Shown: in pieces, positions 9,172 to 17,354 of the stretch
Layout: the number at the start of each line of letters is the position of its first letter
Position numbering within the stretch: position 1 is the first letter of the stretch
From: Pseudomonas umsongensis
Lineage (GTDB): Bacteria; Pseudomonadota; Gammaproteobacteria; Pseudomonadales; Pseudomonadaceae
Assembly (NCBI RefSeq): GCF_002236105.1
Contig: NZ_NIWU01000003.1
Location: 188,501-252,500 of the forward strand
DNA: 64,000 nt
Reading direction: 5' to 3'
Translations under genes and position numbers: made by a program
Notes under the pieces: model-generated
Told to the model about the DNA's origin: nothing
The model's database searches: none
Seen by the model: the letters and a program-made list of their open reading frames with translations, nothing else

Positions 9172-10494
9172 TCAGTCGGCGGTGCTGATCACCCGGGATT
9201 TGCTGACCTGAGCAGGTGCAAAGTGGCAGGTAAATGTACTCCCGTGGCCCGGCACACTGCTGATTTCCATGCGCGCGCGATGACGCAGCAGGACATGCTT
9301 GACGATCGCCAGGCCCAGCCCGGTACCGCCGGTGTTGGAATTGCGGCTGGAGTCGACGCGGTAGAAGCGTTCGGTCAGGCGCGGCAGGTGCTTGCTGTCG
9401 ATGCCGATCCCGGAGTCCTGTACGCTCAGGTGCGCGCCTTGCTCATCGCCCCACCAGCGGATGCGGATGCTGCCTTCGGCGGGGGTATATTTCACCGCGT
9501 TGAACACCAGGTTGGAAAACGCGCTGCGTAATTCCGCTTCACTGCCCTTGAGCAGAATCGTCGGGTCGGCTTCCAGGGTGATCTGTTGATTCTTCTGGCC
9601 CGACAGCTGTTGAGCGTCGCCCTTGATCGACTGCAGCAAGCCATCAATGGCCACTGGCTGGTTGTCCGACGGGTAATCGGTGGCTTCCAGCTTGGCCAAC
9701 AACAGCAGGTCATTGAGCAAGGTTTGCATGCGCCCGCCTTGCTGCTGCATCTGTTGCAGGGCACGGGTCCAGCGCGGGTTCACTTCCTCGACGTTATCGA
9801 GCAGGGTTTCCAGGTAGCCACAGATCACCGTCAGCGGCGTGCGCAGCTCGTGGGAAACGTTGGCGATGAAGTCTTTGCGCATCTGTTCCAGCTGATGGAT
9901 ACGGGTCACGTCGCGCACCAGCATCAGGTGCTCATTGTTGCCGTAACGGGTGATGTACAACTGGATGCGCATCCGGTCGTTGGTCGGCGAAGGGATTTCC
10001 AGCGGTTCGGCGTAGCTGTCCTGCTCGAAGTATTCCTTGAAGCGCGGATGGCGTACCAGGTTGGTCACCGGCTGGCCGCTGTCCTGCGGGGTCTTGAGGC
10101 CCAGCAGGGTTTCAGCGGCACGGTTCCACCATTCCAGATTGCCGTCGCTGTCGAGCATGACCACCGCGTCTTTCAAGGCAGCGGTGGATTCCTGGACCCG
10201 GTCGATGACCGCTTGCAGGCGCCCGCGAACGCGTTGGTCGCGACGTTGCAGATGGTAGATGCTGTCGAACACCTCGCCCCACAGGCCGTAGCCATCGGGA
10301 GGTGCTTCATCGGGTTTGTGCAGGCGTAGCCATTCGTGCAGGCGTAGCAGTTGCTTGAGGGTCCAGGCCAGGTAAACCCCAAGCCCCGCGGCGAGGCTCC
10401 AGCCGTAGTAGCCGGTGATCAGGCCGATCACCAGGCAGGCGGTGACCAGCAGCAGCATGTGGCGAATCAGGGTGCCATGCCAGTTTTGGTTCAC
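9172..10494 (-). CDS. phoR: Phosphate regulon sensor kinase PhoR
   Basis: 440-residue membrane histidine kinase that phosphorylates PhoB under phosphate starvation. Two closely spaced N-terminal membrane helices (about residues 9-45) are followed by a charged linker, a PAS domain (about 98-195), HisKA with the phosphorylated H215 in SHELRTPL, and an HATPase domain with the N, G1 (DSGIGID) and G2 (GGTGLGLAIV) boxes. There is no large periplasmic sensor, as expected for PhoR, which reads the Pst-PhoU state instead. It lies 44 bases downstream of phoB. Confidence 0.96.
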   Translation of the reverse strand: MNQNWHGTLIRHMLLLVTACLVIGLITGYYGWSLAAGLGVYLAWTLKQLLRLHEWLRLHKPDEAPPDGYGLWGEVFDSIYHLQRRDQRVRGRLQAVIDRVQESTAALKDAVVMLDSDGNLEWWNRAAETLLGLKTPQDSGQPVTNLVRHPRFKEYFEQDSYAEPLEIPSPTNDRMRIQLYITRYGNNEHLMLVRDVTRIHQLEQMRKDFIANVSHELRTPLTVICGYLETLLDNVEEVNPRWTRALQQMQQQGGRMQTLLNDLLLLAKLEATDYPSDNQPVAIDGLLQSIKGDAQQLSGQKNQQITLEADPTILLKGSEAELRSAFSNLVFNAVKYTPAEGSIRIRWWGDEQGAHLSVQDSGIGIDSKHLPRLTERFYRVDSSRNSNTGGTGLGLAIVKHVLLRHRARMEISSVPGHGSTFTCHFAPAQVSKSRVISTAD

Positions 10495-10538
10495 TTGAAA
10501 GCGCGTCCTTGTCTACTTCTAAAACGGGGAAATCCGGG

Positions 10539-11228
10539 TCACGCTTTTGTTGAAAAGCGGTAACCGGTGCCGCGCACGGTTTGTACCAGGTTTTCGTAGG
10601 CATCGCCGAGGGCTTTGCGCAGGCGCCGGATGTGCACATCCACGGTGCGCTCCTCGACATACACATTGCCGCCCCAGACCTGATCCAGCAACTGGCCACG
10701 GGTGTAGGCGCGTTCCTGGTGGGTCATGAAGAACTGCAACAGACGGTACTCAGTCGGTCCCATTTCTGCCGGTTTGCCGTCGATGGTCACGCGGTGGCCA
10801 ATCGGGTCCAGCAGCAGGCCGCCGACTTCGATCGGTGCTTCGCCATCGGAGGGGCCGGCACGGCGTAGCACGGCCTTGAGGCGTGCGACCAGCTCACGCG
10901 GGGAAAAGGGCTTGGTGATGTAGTCATCGGCGCCGACTTCCAGGCCCTGGATCTTGTTGTCTTCTTCGCCCTTGGCGGTGAGCATGATGATCGGGATATC
11001 CCCGGTCAGCTCGTCGCGCTTGAGGCGGCGGGCCAGCTCGATGCCGGACGTGCCGGGCAGCATCCAGTCAAGCAGGATCAGGTCCGGTTTGCGGTCGACG
11101 ATAATGGCGTGGGCCTGCTGGGAGTTCTCCGCCTCCATGCAGTCGTAGCCGGCCATTTCCAACGCAACGGCGATCATTTCGCGAATGGGCGCTTCGTCGT
11201 CGACGATCAGAATGCTCCTGCCAACCAT
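10539..11228 (-). CDS. phoB: Phosphate regulon response regulator PhoB
   Basis: 229-residue OmpR-family activator of the Pho regulon. The receiver domain has phospho-acceptor D54 in LLDWMLPGTSG, the acidic pair D10-D11 and lysine in DYITKPFSPREL. The winged-helix DNA-binding domain (about 130-226) includes YTRGQLLDQVWGGNVYVEERTVDVHIRRLRKAL in part, with the recognition helix near VDVHIRRLR. It is the first gene of phoB-phoR. A Pho box and -10 element lie immediately upstream, indicating positive autoregulation. Confidence 0.97.
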   Translation of the reverse strand: MVGRSILIVDDEAPIREMIAVALEMAGYDCMEAENSQQAHAIIVDRKPDLILLDWMLPGTSGIELARRLKRDELTGDIPIIMLTAKGEEDNKIQGLEVGADDYITKPFSPRELVARLKAVLRRAGPSDGEAPIEVGGLLLDPIGHRVTIDGKPAEMGPTEYRLLQFFMTHQERAYTRGQLLDQVWGGNVYVEERTVDVHIRRLRKALGDAYENLVQTVRGTGYRFSTKA

Positions 11229-11259
11229 GCCTTAATCCTCTTGTCATTTAACTGTCTTG

Positions 11260-11299
11260 CGCCGCATTAGATAACGGAATTATTGCAGTCGTGTGACAG
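11260..11299 (-). promoter_or_regulatory. Pho box and -10 region of phoB
   Basis: Read on the minus strand, CTGTCACACGACTGCAAT (11299 down to 11282) matches the Pho-box form of two CTGTCA-like repeats 11 bases apart. An AT-rich TTATCTAAT follows at about 11274-11266, at the distance expected when the box replaces the -35 element. The second repeat is imperfect (CTGCAA). Confidence 0.65.
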
Positions 11300-11380
11300 T
11301 ATTTTAGTCACCCGGCGATTGTCATGAACCTGGGCTAAGCTCTAAGTCCGAATCCTGACAACCACAAACGGAAGGTTTCC

Positions 11381-11767
11381 ATGAAACACATTGCTCAATC
11401 CTGGAAGGCTTTGCTGGTGACTGCTGCGCTAACGCTGCCGAGCATGGCCTTTGCCGATGAACCGGCGATGATGAAAGGCGGCATGATGGTCGACCATAAA
11501 GGCATGACGGTGTACACATTCGACAAGGACGAGGGTGGCAAGTCGATGTGTAATGGTGATTGTGCCAAGAATTGGCCGCCGATGATGGCACCGGCGGGCG
11601 CCAAGGCCGAGGGCAAATTTACGCCAATCAAACGCGATGACGGCACGATGCAGTGGGCTTATGACGGCAAACCACTTTATACCTTTGTGAAGGACGAAAA
11701 ACCTGGAGACATGAAAGGCGACAAAATGAAGGACGTCTGGCACGTCATGCACGAGTCGCAGAAGTAA
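11381..11767 (+). CDS. Small periplasmic protein, COG4315-type Yx(FWY)xxD repeats
   Basis: 128-residue exported protein of unknown function. A Sec signal peptide ends around SMAFA-DEP. The mature part has two copies of the secreted repeat, with VYTFDKDEGG and LYTFVKDEKPGD giving the Yx(FWY)xxD signature. A Cys pair lies in MCNGDCAKNWPP, perhaps a disulfide or metal site. Met, Lys and Asp are abundant in both termini. It is divergent from phoB across about 150 bases, so its promoter shares the interval with the phoB Pho box. Phosphate control is possible but not shown. Confidence 0.8.
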   Translation: MKHIAQSWKALLVTAALTLPSMAFADEPAMMKGGMMVDHKGMTVYTFDKDEGGKSMCNGDCAKNWPPMMAPAGAKAEGKFTPIKRDDGTMQWAYDGKPLYTFVKDEKPGDMKGDKMKDVWHVMHESQK

Positions 11768-11770
11768 ACG

Positions 11771-11870
11771 TGTAGGAGCGAGCATGCTCGCGATGATGGT
11801 CAACGATAACGCGGCAAGCCTGACACCCCGCGGCGTCTGTGAGATCTTCGCGAGCATGCTCGCTCCTACA
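11771..11870. repeat. REPIN, GTAGGAGC subtype
   Basis: TGTAGGAGCGAGCATGCTCG and its inverse flank a ~50-base interior, with the GTAGGAG ends outward. This subtype has an AGCATGCT core rather than AGCCTGCT. It lies between convergent genes. Confidence 0.85.
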
Positions 11871-11880
11871 GGAAAACGGG

Positions 11881-12771
11881 TCAACGCAACCCGTAATCCA
11901 GCACGATCCCGACAAAAATCGCCAACCCGGCCCAATGGTTGTGCAAGAACGCCTTGAAACAGCGCATACGGTCCTTGTCACGGGTGTACCAGAACTCCCA
12001 GGCAAAACAGCCCGCCGCCACCGCCAGTCCCAGATGGAACCAGCCGCCGAGCTCGAATTTAGACCCGGCCAGCAGCAGGCAACCCAACGCCAACCCTTGC
12101 AGGGTCAGGATGATCACCCGATCAGCCTCGCCAAACAGGATTGCCGTGGACTTCACGCCGATCTTCAAGTCATCGTCGCGGTCGGTCATCGCGTAGTAAG
12201 TGTCGTAACCCACCGTCCACATCAGGTTGGCGATCCATAGCAGCCACGCCGCCGCCGGCAGTTCTCCGGTCTCGGCAGTGAACGCCATCGGCATCCCCCA
12301 GGAAAACGCCGCGCCCAGCACCACTTGCGGGTAATAGGTGTAGCGCTTCATGAACGGATAGGTGAAGGCCAGCGCCAAGCCACCGAACGACAGCCAGACC
12401 GTTGCCGCGTTGGTGCATAGCACCAGCAGGAAGCTCAGGCCCATCAATAATGCAAAGAACACCAACGCTTCTTTGGAGCTGATCTTGCCGCTCGGCAGCG
12501 GGCGCTGTTCAGTGCGCTTCACATGGCCATCGACCTTGCGGTCCGCCCAATCATTGATCACACAGCCCCCCGCGCGGGTCAGCACCACGCCAAGGACGAA
12601 AATCACGATATTGGCCAGCGACGGCGAGCCCTTGCCGGCAATCCACAGCGCCCATAGCGTCGGCCACAACAGCAGGTAGATGCCGATCGGCTTGTCCATG
12701 CGCGTCAGCTGAATGAAATCCCAGGCCCGGGGATTCAAGCGGTTCAAGGACTTGAGCAGGCTCTGGTACAT
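11881..12771 (-). CDS. ubiA: 4-hydroxybenzoate polyprenyltransferase UbiA
   Basis: Integral membrane prenyltransferase that attaches the polyprenyl tail to 4-hydroxybenzoate in ubiquinone synthesis. The ATG at 12771 gives 296 residues (MYQSLLKSLNRLNP), the normal family length. It overlaps the ubiC stop by one base (TGATG), a sign of translational coupling; the longer open frame upstream is only ubiC in another phase. Both Asp-rich motifs are visible: NDWADRKVDGHVKRT, and DTYYAMTDRDDDLKIG for diphosphate and magnesium. Multiple hydrophobic helices run throughout. Confidence 0.95.
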   Translation of the reverse strand: MYQSLLKSLNRLNPRAWDFIQLTRMDKPIGIYLLLWPTLWALWIAGKGSPSLANIVIFVLGVVLTRAGGCVINDWADRKVDGHVKRTEQRPLPSGKISSKEALVFFALLMGLSFLLVLCTNAATVWLSFGGLALAFTYPFMKRYTYYPQVVLGAAFSWGMPMAFTAETGELPAAAWLLWIANLMWTVGYDTYYAMTDRDDDLKIGVKSTAILFGEADRVIILTLQGLALGCLLLAGSKFELGGWFHLGLAVAAGCFAWEFWYTRDKDRMRCFKAFLHNHWAGLAIFVGIVLDYGLR

Positions 12772-13334
12772 CAGCAATTCTCCGGATGGACGCGGGCGGC
12801 GCTCCACAGGGTCGGCAGGAAGATCTCGGCCACCAGCACACTCAAGGCGCCACGGTCGAAACGCGAGCGGCGAGCCCACAGCCCGGGCGCCCGCACTTCG
12901 CTCGGCAACCACGCCTGCGGGTAGTGGCAAACCTCGATGGCACGGCGCTGGAAGGCGTGATCGCAAAACAGCAGTTCGCCCAGGGAGCGGCTGCCCAATT
13001 CGTCCATGTGCAAGCCGTCGCCCTGCAACGCACTGCGCGCCGCTACGCTGCGGGCAAACACCAGGGCTTGCCCGTGGCCACGCAAATACACCTCGCGCAC
13101 CCAGCCTTCACTGCCCTCGGCCAGGTCGAGCGCGGCGCATTCATCCGTGCGCAGGGGCTGCCACCCTTCGAATAATGGCGTGACGCTAAACGCATCATTC
13201 GTCAGATGAATGAGACGCCTGGTCAGCGAGCCATTATCGAACAACCAATCGAGGATAGACGTGTCGGGGAGAGGCGTCAGTTGGCTTTGAAAGAGCCAGG
13301 TTGGGGGAGGGCAGGGGGATTCTGTGTGTTGCAC
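12771..13334 (-). CDS. ubiC: Chorismate pyruvate-lyase UbiC
   Basis: 187-residue cytoplasmic enzyme that splits chorismate into 4-hydroxybenzoate and pyruvate, the first committed step of ubiquinone synthesis. Family features are the N-terminal WLFDNGSLTRRL segment, the central REVYLRGHGQALVFARSV strand and the ELGSRSLGELLF segment. It precedes ubiA in the same operon and hands its product to it. Upstream, a ~200-base gap leads to the divergent rubredoxin gene. Confidence 0.93.
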   Translation of the reverse strand: MQHTESPCPPPTWLFQSQLTPLPDTSILDWLFDNGSLTRRLIHLTNDAFSVTPLFEGWQPLRTDECAALDLAEGSEGWVREVYLRGHGQALVFARSVAARSALQGDGLHMDELGSRSLGELLFCDHAFQRRAIEVCHYPQAWLPSEVRAPGLWARRSRFDRGALSVLVAEIFLPTLWSAARVHPENC

Positions 13335-13536
13335 AATGAGTCATTATTGGCAGCAAAGGAGCCTGTGAGCTTACCATGTCAGCCACCAATGTTGATTGAT
13401 CCGGGCCACCGGATGCTCCGAACCGGCTTGCATCTGTCGTGCCCGATCAGTAAAAAAACGCTTTGAGCTGGATGGCAACGCAGTAACCATCGACCGTCCG
13501 CGCCGGCAATAGCCTGAATCCCGAGGAATTACCTGA

Positions 13537-13707
13537 ATGAAAAAGTGGCAATGTATCGTCTGCGGCCTGATTTATAACGAAGCCGACGGTTGGCCCGATG
13601 ACGGCATTGCGCCGGGCACCCGTTGGGAAGACGTCCCGGCAGATTGGCTGTGCCCGGACTGCGGTGTGGGCAAAATGGATTTCGAAATGATCGAAATCGC
13701 CGCCTGA
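13537..13707 (+). CDS. rubA: Rubredoxin
   Basis: 56-residue iron protein starting MKKWQCIVCG. Four iron-ligating cysteines occur in two CxxC pairs, QCIVCGLIYNEADG and LCPDCGVGK, with the usual aromatic and Gly-rich surroundings (GWPDDGIAPGTRW, VPADW). It carries electrons from the adjacent rubredoxin reductase, 18 bases downstream, to acceptors such as alkane hydroxylases or oxidative-stress enzymes. Only one rubredoxin is present here; from memory, P. aeruginosa carries two in tandem at this locus. It is short enough to be missed by length cut-offs. Confidence 0.95.
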   Translation: MKKWQCIVCGLIYNEADGWPDDGIAPGTRWEDVPADWLCPDCGVGKMDFEMIEIAA

Positions 13708-13725
13708 ACAACTGAGGAGTAAGGA

Positions 13726-14874
13726 ATGAACGCACCTGTCGTAATCGTTGGTACCGGGCTGGCTGGCTACAACGTCGCTCGCGAGTTTCGCAAACTCGAC
13801 AGCGAAACCCCGCTCCTGCTGATTACCGCCGATGACGGGCGCTCCTACTCCAAACCGATGCTCTCCACCGGTTTCGGCAAAAACAAGGACGCCGACGGCC
13901 TGAGCATGGCTGAACCGGGCGCGATGGCCGAGCAATTGAAGGCCGAGGTGCGCACCCATACCCGCATCAGTGGCATCGACCCGGGCCACAAGCGCCTGTG
14001 GATCGGCGAGGAAGCGGTGATCTACCGTGACCTGGTGTTGGCGTGGGGGGCGGAAACCGTGCGCGTACCCATCGAAGGTGATGCAGGTGATTGCGTGTTC
14101 CCGATCAACGATCTGGAAGACTACGCGCGCTTTCGCGCGGCTGCGGCCGGCAAGCGGCGGGTCTTGTTGCTGGGCGCCGGCCTGATCGGTTGCGAGTTCG
14201 CCAACGACCTGACCCTGGGCGGCTACGAGGTGCAGCTGGTTGCACCGTGCGAGCAGGTCATGCCGACCCTATTGCACCCGGCAGCGGCCGCAGCGGTCCA
14301 GGCCGGGCTGGAAAGCCTGGGTGCACGTTTCCACCTCGGGCCGCTGCTCAATCGCCTGCAGCGGGTTGCTGACGGCCTGGAGGCCCATCTTTCCGATGGT
14401 CAGGTCATACCGTGCGACGTGGTGGTGTCGGCCATTGGCCTGCGTCCGCGCATCGACCTGGCCACCGCTGCCGGCCTGCAGGTCAATCGCGGCGTAGTGG
14501 TCGACCGGCACCTGCAAACGTCCCATGCCAACATCTACGCCCTGGGTGACTGTGCCGAGGTCGATGGGCTGAACCTGTTGTACGTGATGCCCCTGATGAG
14601 TTGTGCGAGAGCGCTGGCACAGACCCTTGCCGGCAACCCAACGGTGGTCAACTACGGCCCGATGCCGATCACTGTCAAAACCCCAGTGTGCCCATTGGTG
14701 GTATCCCCGCCGCCACGGGGTACGGAGGGCTTCTGGACAGTCGAAGGGCAGGGCGCCGACATCAAGGTTTTATGCCGTGATGCCCACGGCAAACTGCTCG
14801 GTTATGCCCTTACAGGCGCAGCCGTGATGGAAAAGCTGGCCCTCAACAAAGAGCTTCCGGCACTGCTGGCGTAA
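13726..14874 (+). CDS. Rubredoxin-NAD(+) reductase
   Basis: 382-residue FAD/NAD(P)-dependent oxidoreductase that transfers electrons from NADH to rubredoxin. The FAD-binding motif is VIVGTGLAGYNVAREF at residues 5-20. The NADH motif LLLGAGLIGCEFANDLTLGG lies near residue 147. A C-terminal FAD contact is seen in ANIYALGDCAEV. It directly follows the rubredoxin gene, which supports the assignment over other pyridine-nucleotide disulfide family members. Confidence 0.93.
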   Translation: MNAPVVIVGTGLAGYNVAREFRKLDSETPLLLITADDGRSYSKPMLSTGFGKNKDADGLSMAEPGAMAEQLKAEVRTHTRISGIDPGHKRLWIGEEAVIYRDLVLAWGAETVRVPIEGDAGDCVFPINDLEDYARFRAAAAGKRRVLLLGAGLIGCEFANDLTLGGYEVQLVAPCEQVMPTLLHPAAAAAVQAGLESLGARFHLGPLLNRLQRVADGLEAHLSDGQVIPCDVVVSAIGLRPRIDLATAAGLQVNRGVVVDRHLQTSHANIYALGDCAEVDGLNLLYVMPLMSCARALAQTLAGNPTVVNYGPMPITVKTPVCPLVVSPPPRGTEGFWTVEGQGADIKVLCRDAHGKLLGYALTGAAVMEKLALNKELPALLA

Positions 14875-15068
14875 ATACCGGTCGTTCTGTCGGAATCACC
14901 CCCATTTTGCCCGTACATTGGCCGTGCCGACACTGGCGCGGCTCCTCACTGCGTGCCATCCTCACTCCCGTCTGCCGCAGAGTAGAGCACCTGCGGCGCT
15001 TTGGGCGCTGCTCCATAGAGGGCGGCACGGACATAACAACAAAAAACCGTCAAAGGGGCTTCACTAAT

Positions 15069-15344
15069 ATGCGTAAACCAGAACTCGCCGCAGCCATCGC
15101 TGAAAAAGCAGATCTAACCAAAGAGCAGGCCAACCGCGTCCTCAACGCCGTTCTCGAAGAAATCACCGGCGCCCTGCACCGCAAAGACAGCGTGACGCTG
15201 GTAGGTTTCGGCACCTTCCTGCAACGCCACCGCGGTGCCCGCACCGGCAAAAACCCGCAAACCGGTGAGCCGGTTAAGATCAAGGCCAGCAACACTGTTG
15301 CATTCAAGCCGGGTAAATCGTTGAAGGACAGTGTTAATCCGTAA
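15069..15344 (+). CDS. HU family DNA-binding protein
   Basis: 91-residue histone-like nucleoid protein. The start MRKPELAAAIAEKADLT fits the family; the open frame extends upstream without a convincing start. The basic beta-arm is seen in GARTGKNPQTGEPVKIKASN, including the Pro that intercalates DNA, after the hydrophobic core VTLVGFGTFLQRHR. It binds and bends DNA as a dimer. It is monocistronic, with its own intrinsic terminator 40 bases beyond the stop. It is not the HupB normally found near lon, so I give no symbol. Confidence 0.93.
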   Translation: MRKPELAAAIAEKADLTKEQANRVLNAVLEEITGALHRKDSVTLVGFGTFLQRHRGARTGKNPQTGEPVKIKASNTVAFKPGKSLKDSVNP

Positions 15345-15384
15345 TCTGTTTCGCGAACCTGCAGTTCAGGGGAGCGGACTGAAG

Positions 15385-15420
15385 AATGGGCACGCCAATG
15401 AGATTGGGTGCCCATTTTTT
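15385..15420 (+). terminator. Intrinsic terminator after HU gene
   Basis: Nine-base stem AATGGGCAC / GTGCCCATT with a 14-base loop, running into TTTTT. Confidence 0.85.
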
Positions 15421-15549
15421 GTTAATCGAGAAGTCCTGCTTATCAAGCATGTAGCCAAGTGGCTTTTGTCAACTGTCAGCTATGACAGTTACCGAACTTC
15501 AACCGATGGTTTATAAAAGGAGTTCATTAAATGCGGGCAAGGTGACGAC

Positions 15550-16455
15550 ATGACTTCGGACACTGCTATTGCAAAGGCTTTTTCCCCTGTGATAATCCCG
15601 GCAAAGATAAGGACGCTCTTTGACGACCTTTCTTTTGCGCACATTGCGGCCGCACATATTTCAGAAGCCACGGGCATACCGGTGACCATCGACGATGTCG
15701 TGACGCAGGACATGCTTGATAAAGTGACGGTCTTGAGTGTGCTGAGCGGGGCGCCTGGAAAGTTCACCAGCCTGCGAGGCATTGGGCATCTGCGCAATTT
15801 GCAAAACGTAATGATAGAAAATCAACCTGTCACTCGCCTGCCTGAAGACTTCGGAACGTTGGCAAAGTTGACGTCGGCGCACTTCATCAACAGCGCACTC
15901 AAATCAATTCCGGACTGGATAGGGAATCTCACCAGCCTGACCCAGTTGAATCTGAGCTCTCAAAGGCCGCTGGGCATTATGAGAGGCAGTATTCCGGAGT
16001 CGATCGGTAATTTGACAAGACTGGAACGCTTCGACGTGGGTAATAACAATAATCTGTGCGGAAAACTGCCAGACTCAATGGCCAGGCTGACCGCCCTCAA
16101 AAACCTGTTGATTCAAAGTAACGGGTTTGAAGACATGACTGTGTTGAATGCCATGCCTTCCACCACCAATATTAATTTCCACAATCAAGCCTTGGGCATT
16201 TTCGACTTGGGCAAAGTACGCCAAAACAATTCGCTGACCATCAGGCTACCTGAAATATTTGTTCAGGCCCAAACACCGGATGACAAGCTGTATGAGCCGA
16301 GTGGAGTTCAAATCGTGGGCGCTCCAGGAACGCATCTGGACCCAAACCGGCATGATGTGCATTTGCCGACCGGCACCACTGGTACGTTCGAAGTGATGCT
16401 GGCGATTCATGGGCGGCTGACAAATGTGAACTATCGCTACGCGGTGATCGAGTAA
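15550..16455 (+). CDS. Leucine-rich-repeat protein with C-terminal beta domain
   Basis: 301 residues. About residues 75-205 contain five or six leucine-rich repeats of 22-27 residues. Some are of plant-like type, for example GSIPESIGNLTRLERFDVGN followed by NNLCGKLPDSMARLTALKNL. The N-terminal 70 residues are helical-looking. The last ~85 residues look like a beta-sandwich (FVQAQTPDDKL, VHLPTGTTGTFEVMLAIHG), similar in layout to adhesin or internalin caps. There is no signal peptide, membrane helix or ubiquitin-ligase domain. GC is lower than in neighbours and codon use is mixed, suggesting transfer. It could be a secreted effector, a surface protein or a cytoplasmic binding protein. It is preceded by a four-codon open frame (15531-15545) that has a better ribosome site. 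Confidence 0.8.
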   Translation: MTSDTAIAKAFSPVIIPAKIRTLFDDLSFAHIAAAHISEATGIPVTIDDVVTQDMLDKVTVLSVLSGAPGKFTSLRGIGHLRNLQNVMIENQPVTRLPEDFGTLAKLTSAHFINSALKSIPDWIGNLTSLTQLNLSSQRPLGIMRGSIPESIGNLTRLERFDVGNNNNLCGKLPDSMARLTALKNLLIQSNGFEDMTVLNAMPSTTNINFHNQALGIFDLGKVRQNNSLTIRLPEIFVQAQTPDDKLYEPSGVQIVGAPGTHLDPNRHDVHLPTGTTGTFEVMLAIHGRLTNVNYRYAVIE

Positions 16456-16634
16456 CGGCCAACGATCCTTTGGTTAGCGGATGAAGAACCCCGAGATACG
16501 TCCCGCGTCTTGCAGGAAGTTTCCGGCAAGCTTGCGGGACAAACATCAAAATGTCGCAGCCTTAGGCCATTCCTACAGGACGATTTTTTTCATGTTCAGG
16601 ATCGGTGTGTGAGGGCAGTCCAGAGCCGAGTGCG

Positions 16635-16769
16635 ATGAATTACCTATTTACCATTCTGCTGATGGCCATGGCGATTATGCTACCAAACGGCAGGTTTGGA
16701 ATCGTTAAACGTATCTCGAAAATGATGAATTTCCTTACAAAATTGAGGAAGCATCTGACGCTTTTTTAA
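16635..16769 (+). CDS. Possible 44-residue small membrane-active peptide
   Basis: An open frame begins MNYLFTILLMAMAIMLPNGR and ends KLRKHLTLF. The first ~17 residues are hydrophobic and the rest is cationic (Arg and Lys throughout, few acids), the pattern of small membrane proteins or type I toxin-like peptides. No strong ribosome site is visible (only GAG around 16629), and the AT-rich setting makes chance open frames likely. It lies in the otherwise empty 376-base interval between the LRR gene and the DUF6124-like gene. I have no family match. Confidence 0.3.
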   Translation: MNYLFTILLMAMAIMLPNGRFGIVKRISKMMNFLTKLRKHLTLF

Positions 16770-16831
16770 GGTTGGCCTTCGGAAGCGCGACGGTTAGTTT
16801 GGTCACTCCCAATCTTCATCGGAGATATACC

Positions 16832-17206
16832 ATGCCCAAGGCCAAAGAATTGCCCGCCGGATTAGAAAGCGTTAGCACTACCCCGTACATGTCCGCGACT
16901 TCAAGAAAGTTGCACCATGCCGCCACCCGCGCCCTGGACCATTACCTGAAACCCAATGCCTTGGTCATGACCGGGGCTCATCCACCCGGCGCGATCTTTG
17001 TCGTGGCGCCTGACATCGACAACGAGACGCTATTAGCCCACGCCTGTGAGTCGTTGGCGTCGGCCAACGTGATGGCAAGTGAAATCGCCGCAATGCTCGA
17101 GGGGGTGCACCGCAGTACGATGCTGGCGCTTCAGCAGGTGATCATGCTCGGTGAACTGGCGGTAAATCGAGTGCTGGATAACGTCGCCCCACCACACCCC
17201 GTCTGA
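16832..17206 (+). CDS. DUF6124-like small protein
   Basis: 124 residues starting MPKAKELPAGLES, with GGAG seven bases before the ATG at 16832; the upstream in-frame extension has no ribosome site. The sequence SRKLHHAATRALDHYLKP followed by a FVVAPDIDNETLLAHACESLASANVMA segment resembles the short Pseudomonas proteins grouped as DUF6124, from memory. It is predicted mostly helical and soluble, without a signal peptide. The function is unknown. It is often encoded in accessory patches, as here. Confidence 0.65.
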   Translation: MPKAKELPAGLESVSTTPYMSATSRKLHHAATRALDHYLKPNALVMTGAHPPGAIFVVAPDIDNETLLAHACESLASANVMASEIAAMLEGVHRSTMLALQQVIMLGELAVNRVLDNVAPPHPV

Positions 17207-17354
17207 GTCCAGAAAAGGCAGGCTTTCGTCCGTGACTTGGTAGTCATCGGCGTCAAAAATCCAGGCATCTCCTCCAAACATATCTGGAAGGTGGCGTTCT
17301 GGAATTTAATCGCTACACTGCGCCGGCCGTTCATTTTTCTTCTGAGGCTTGCGC

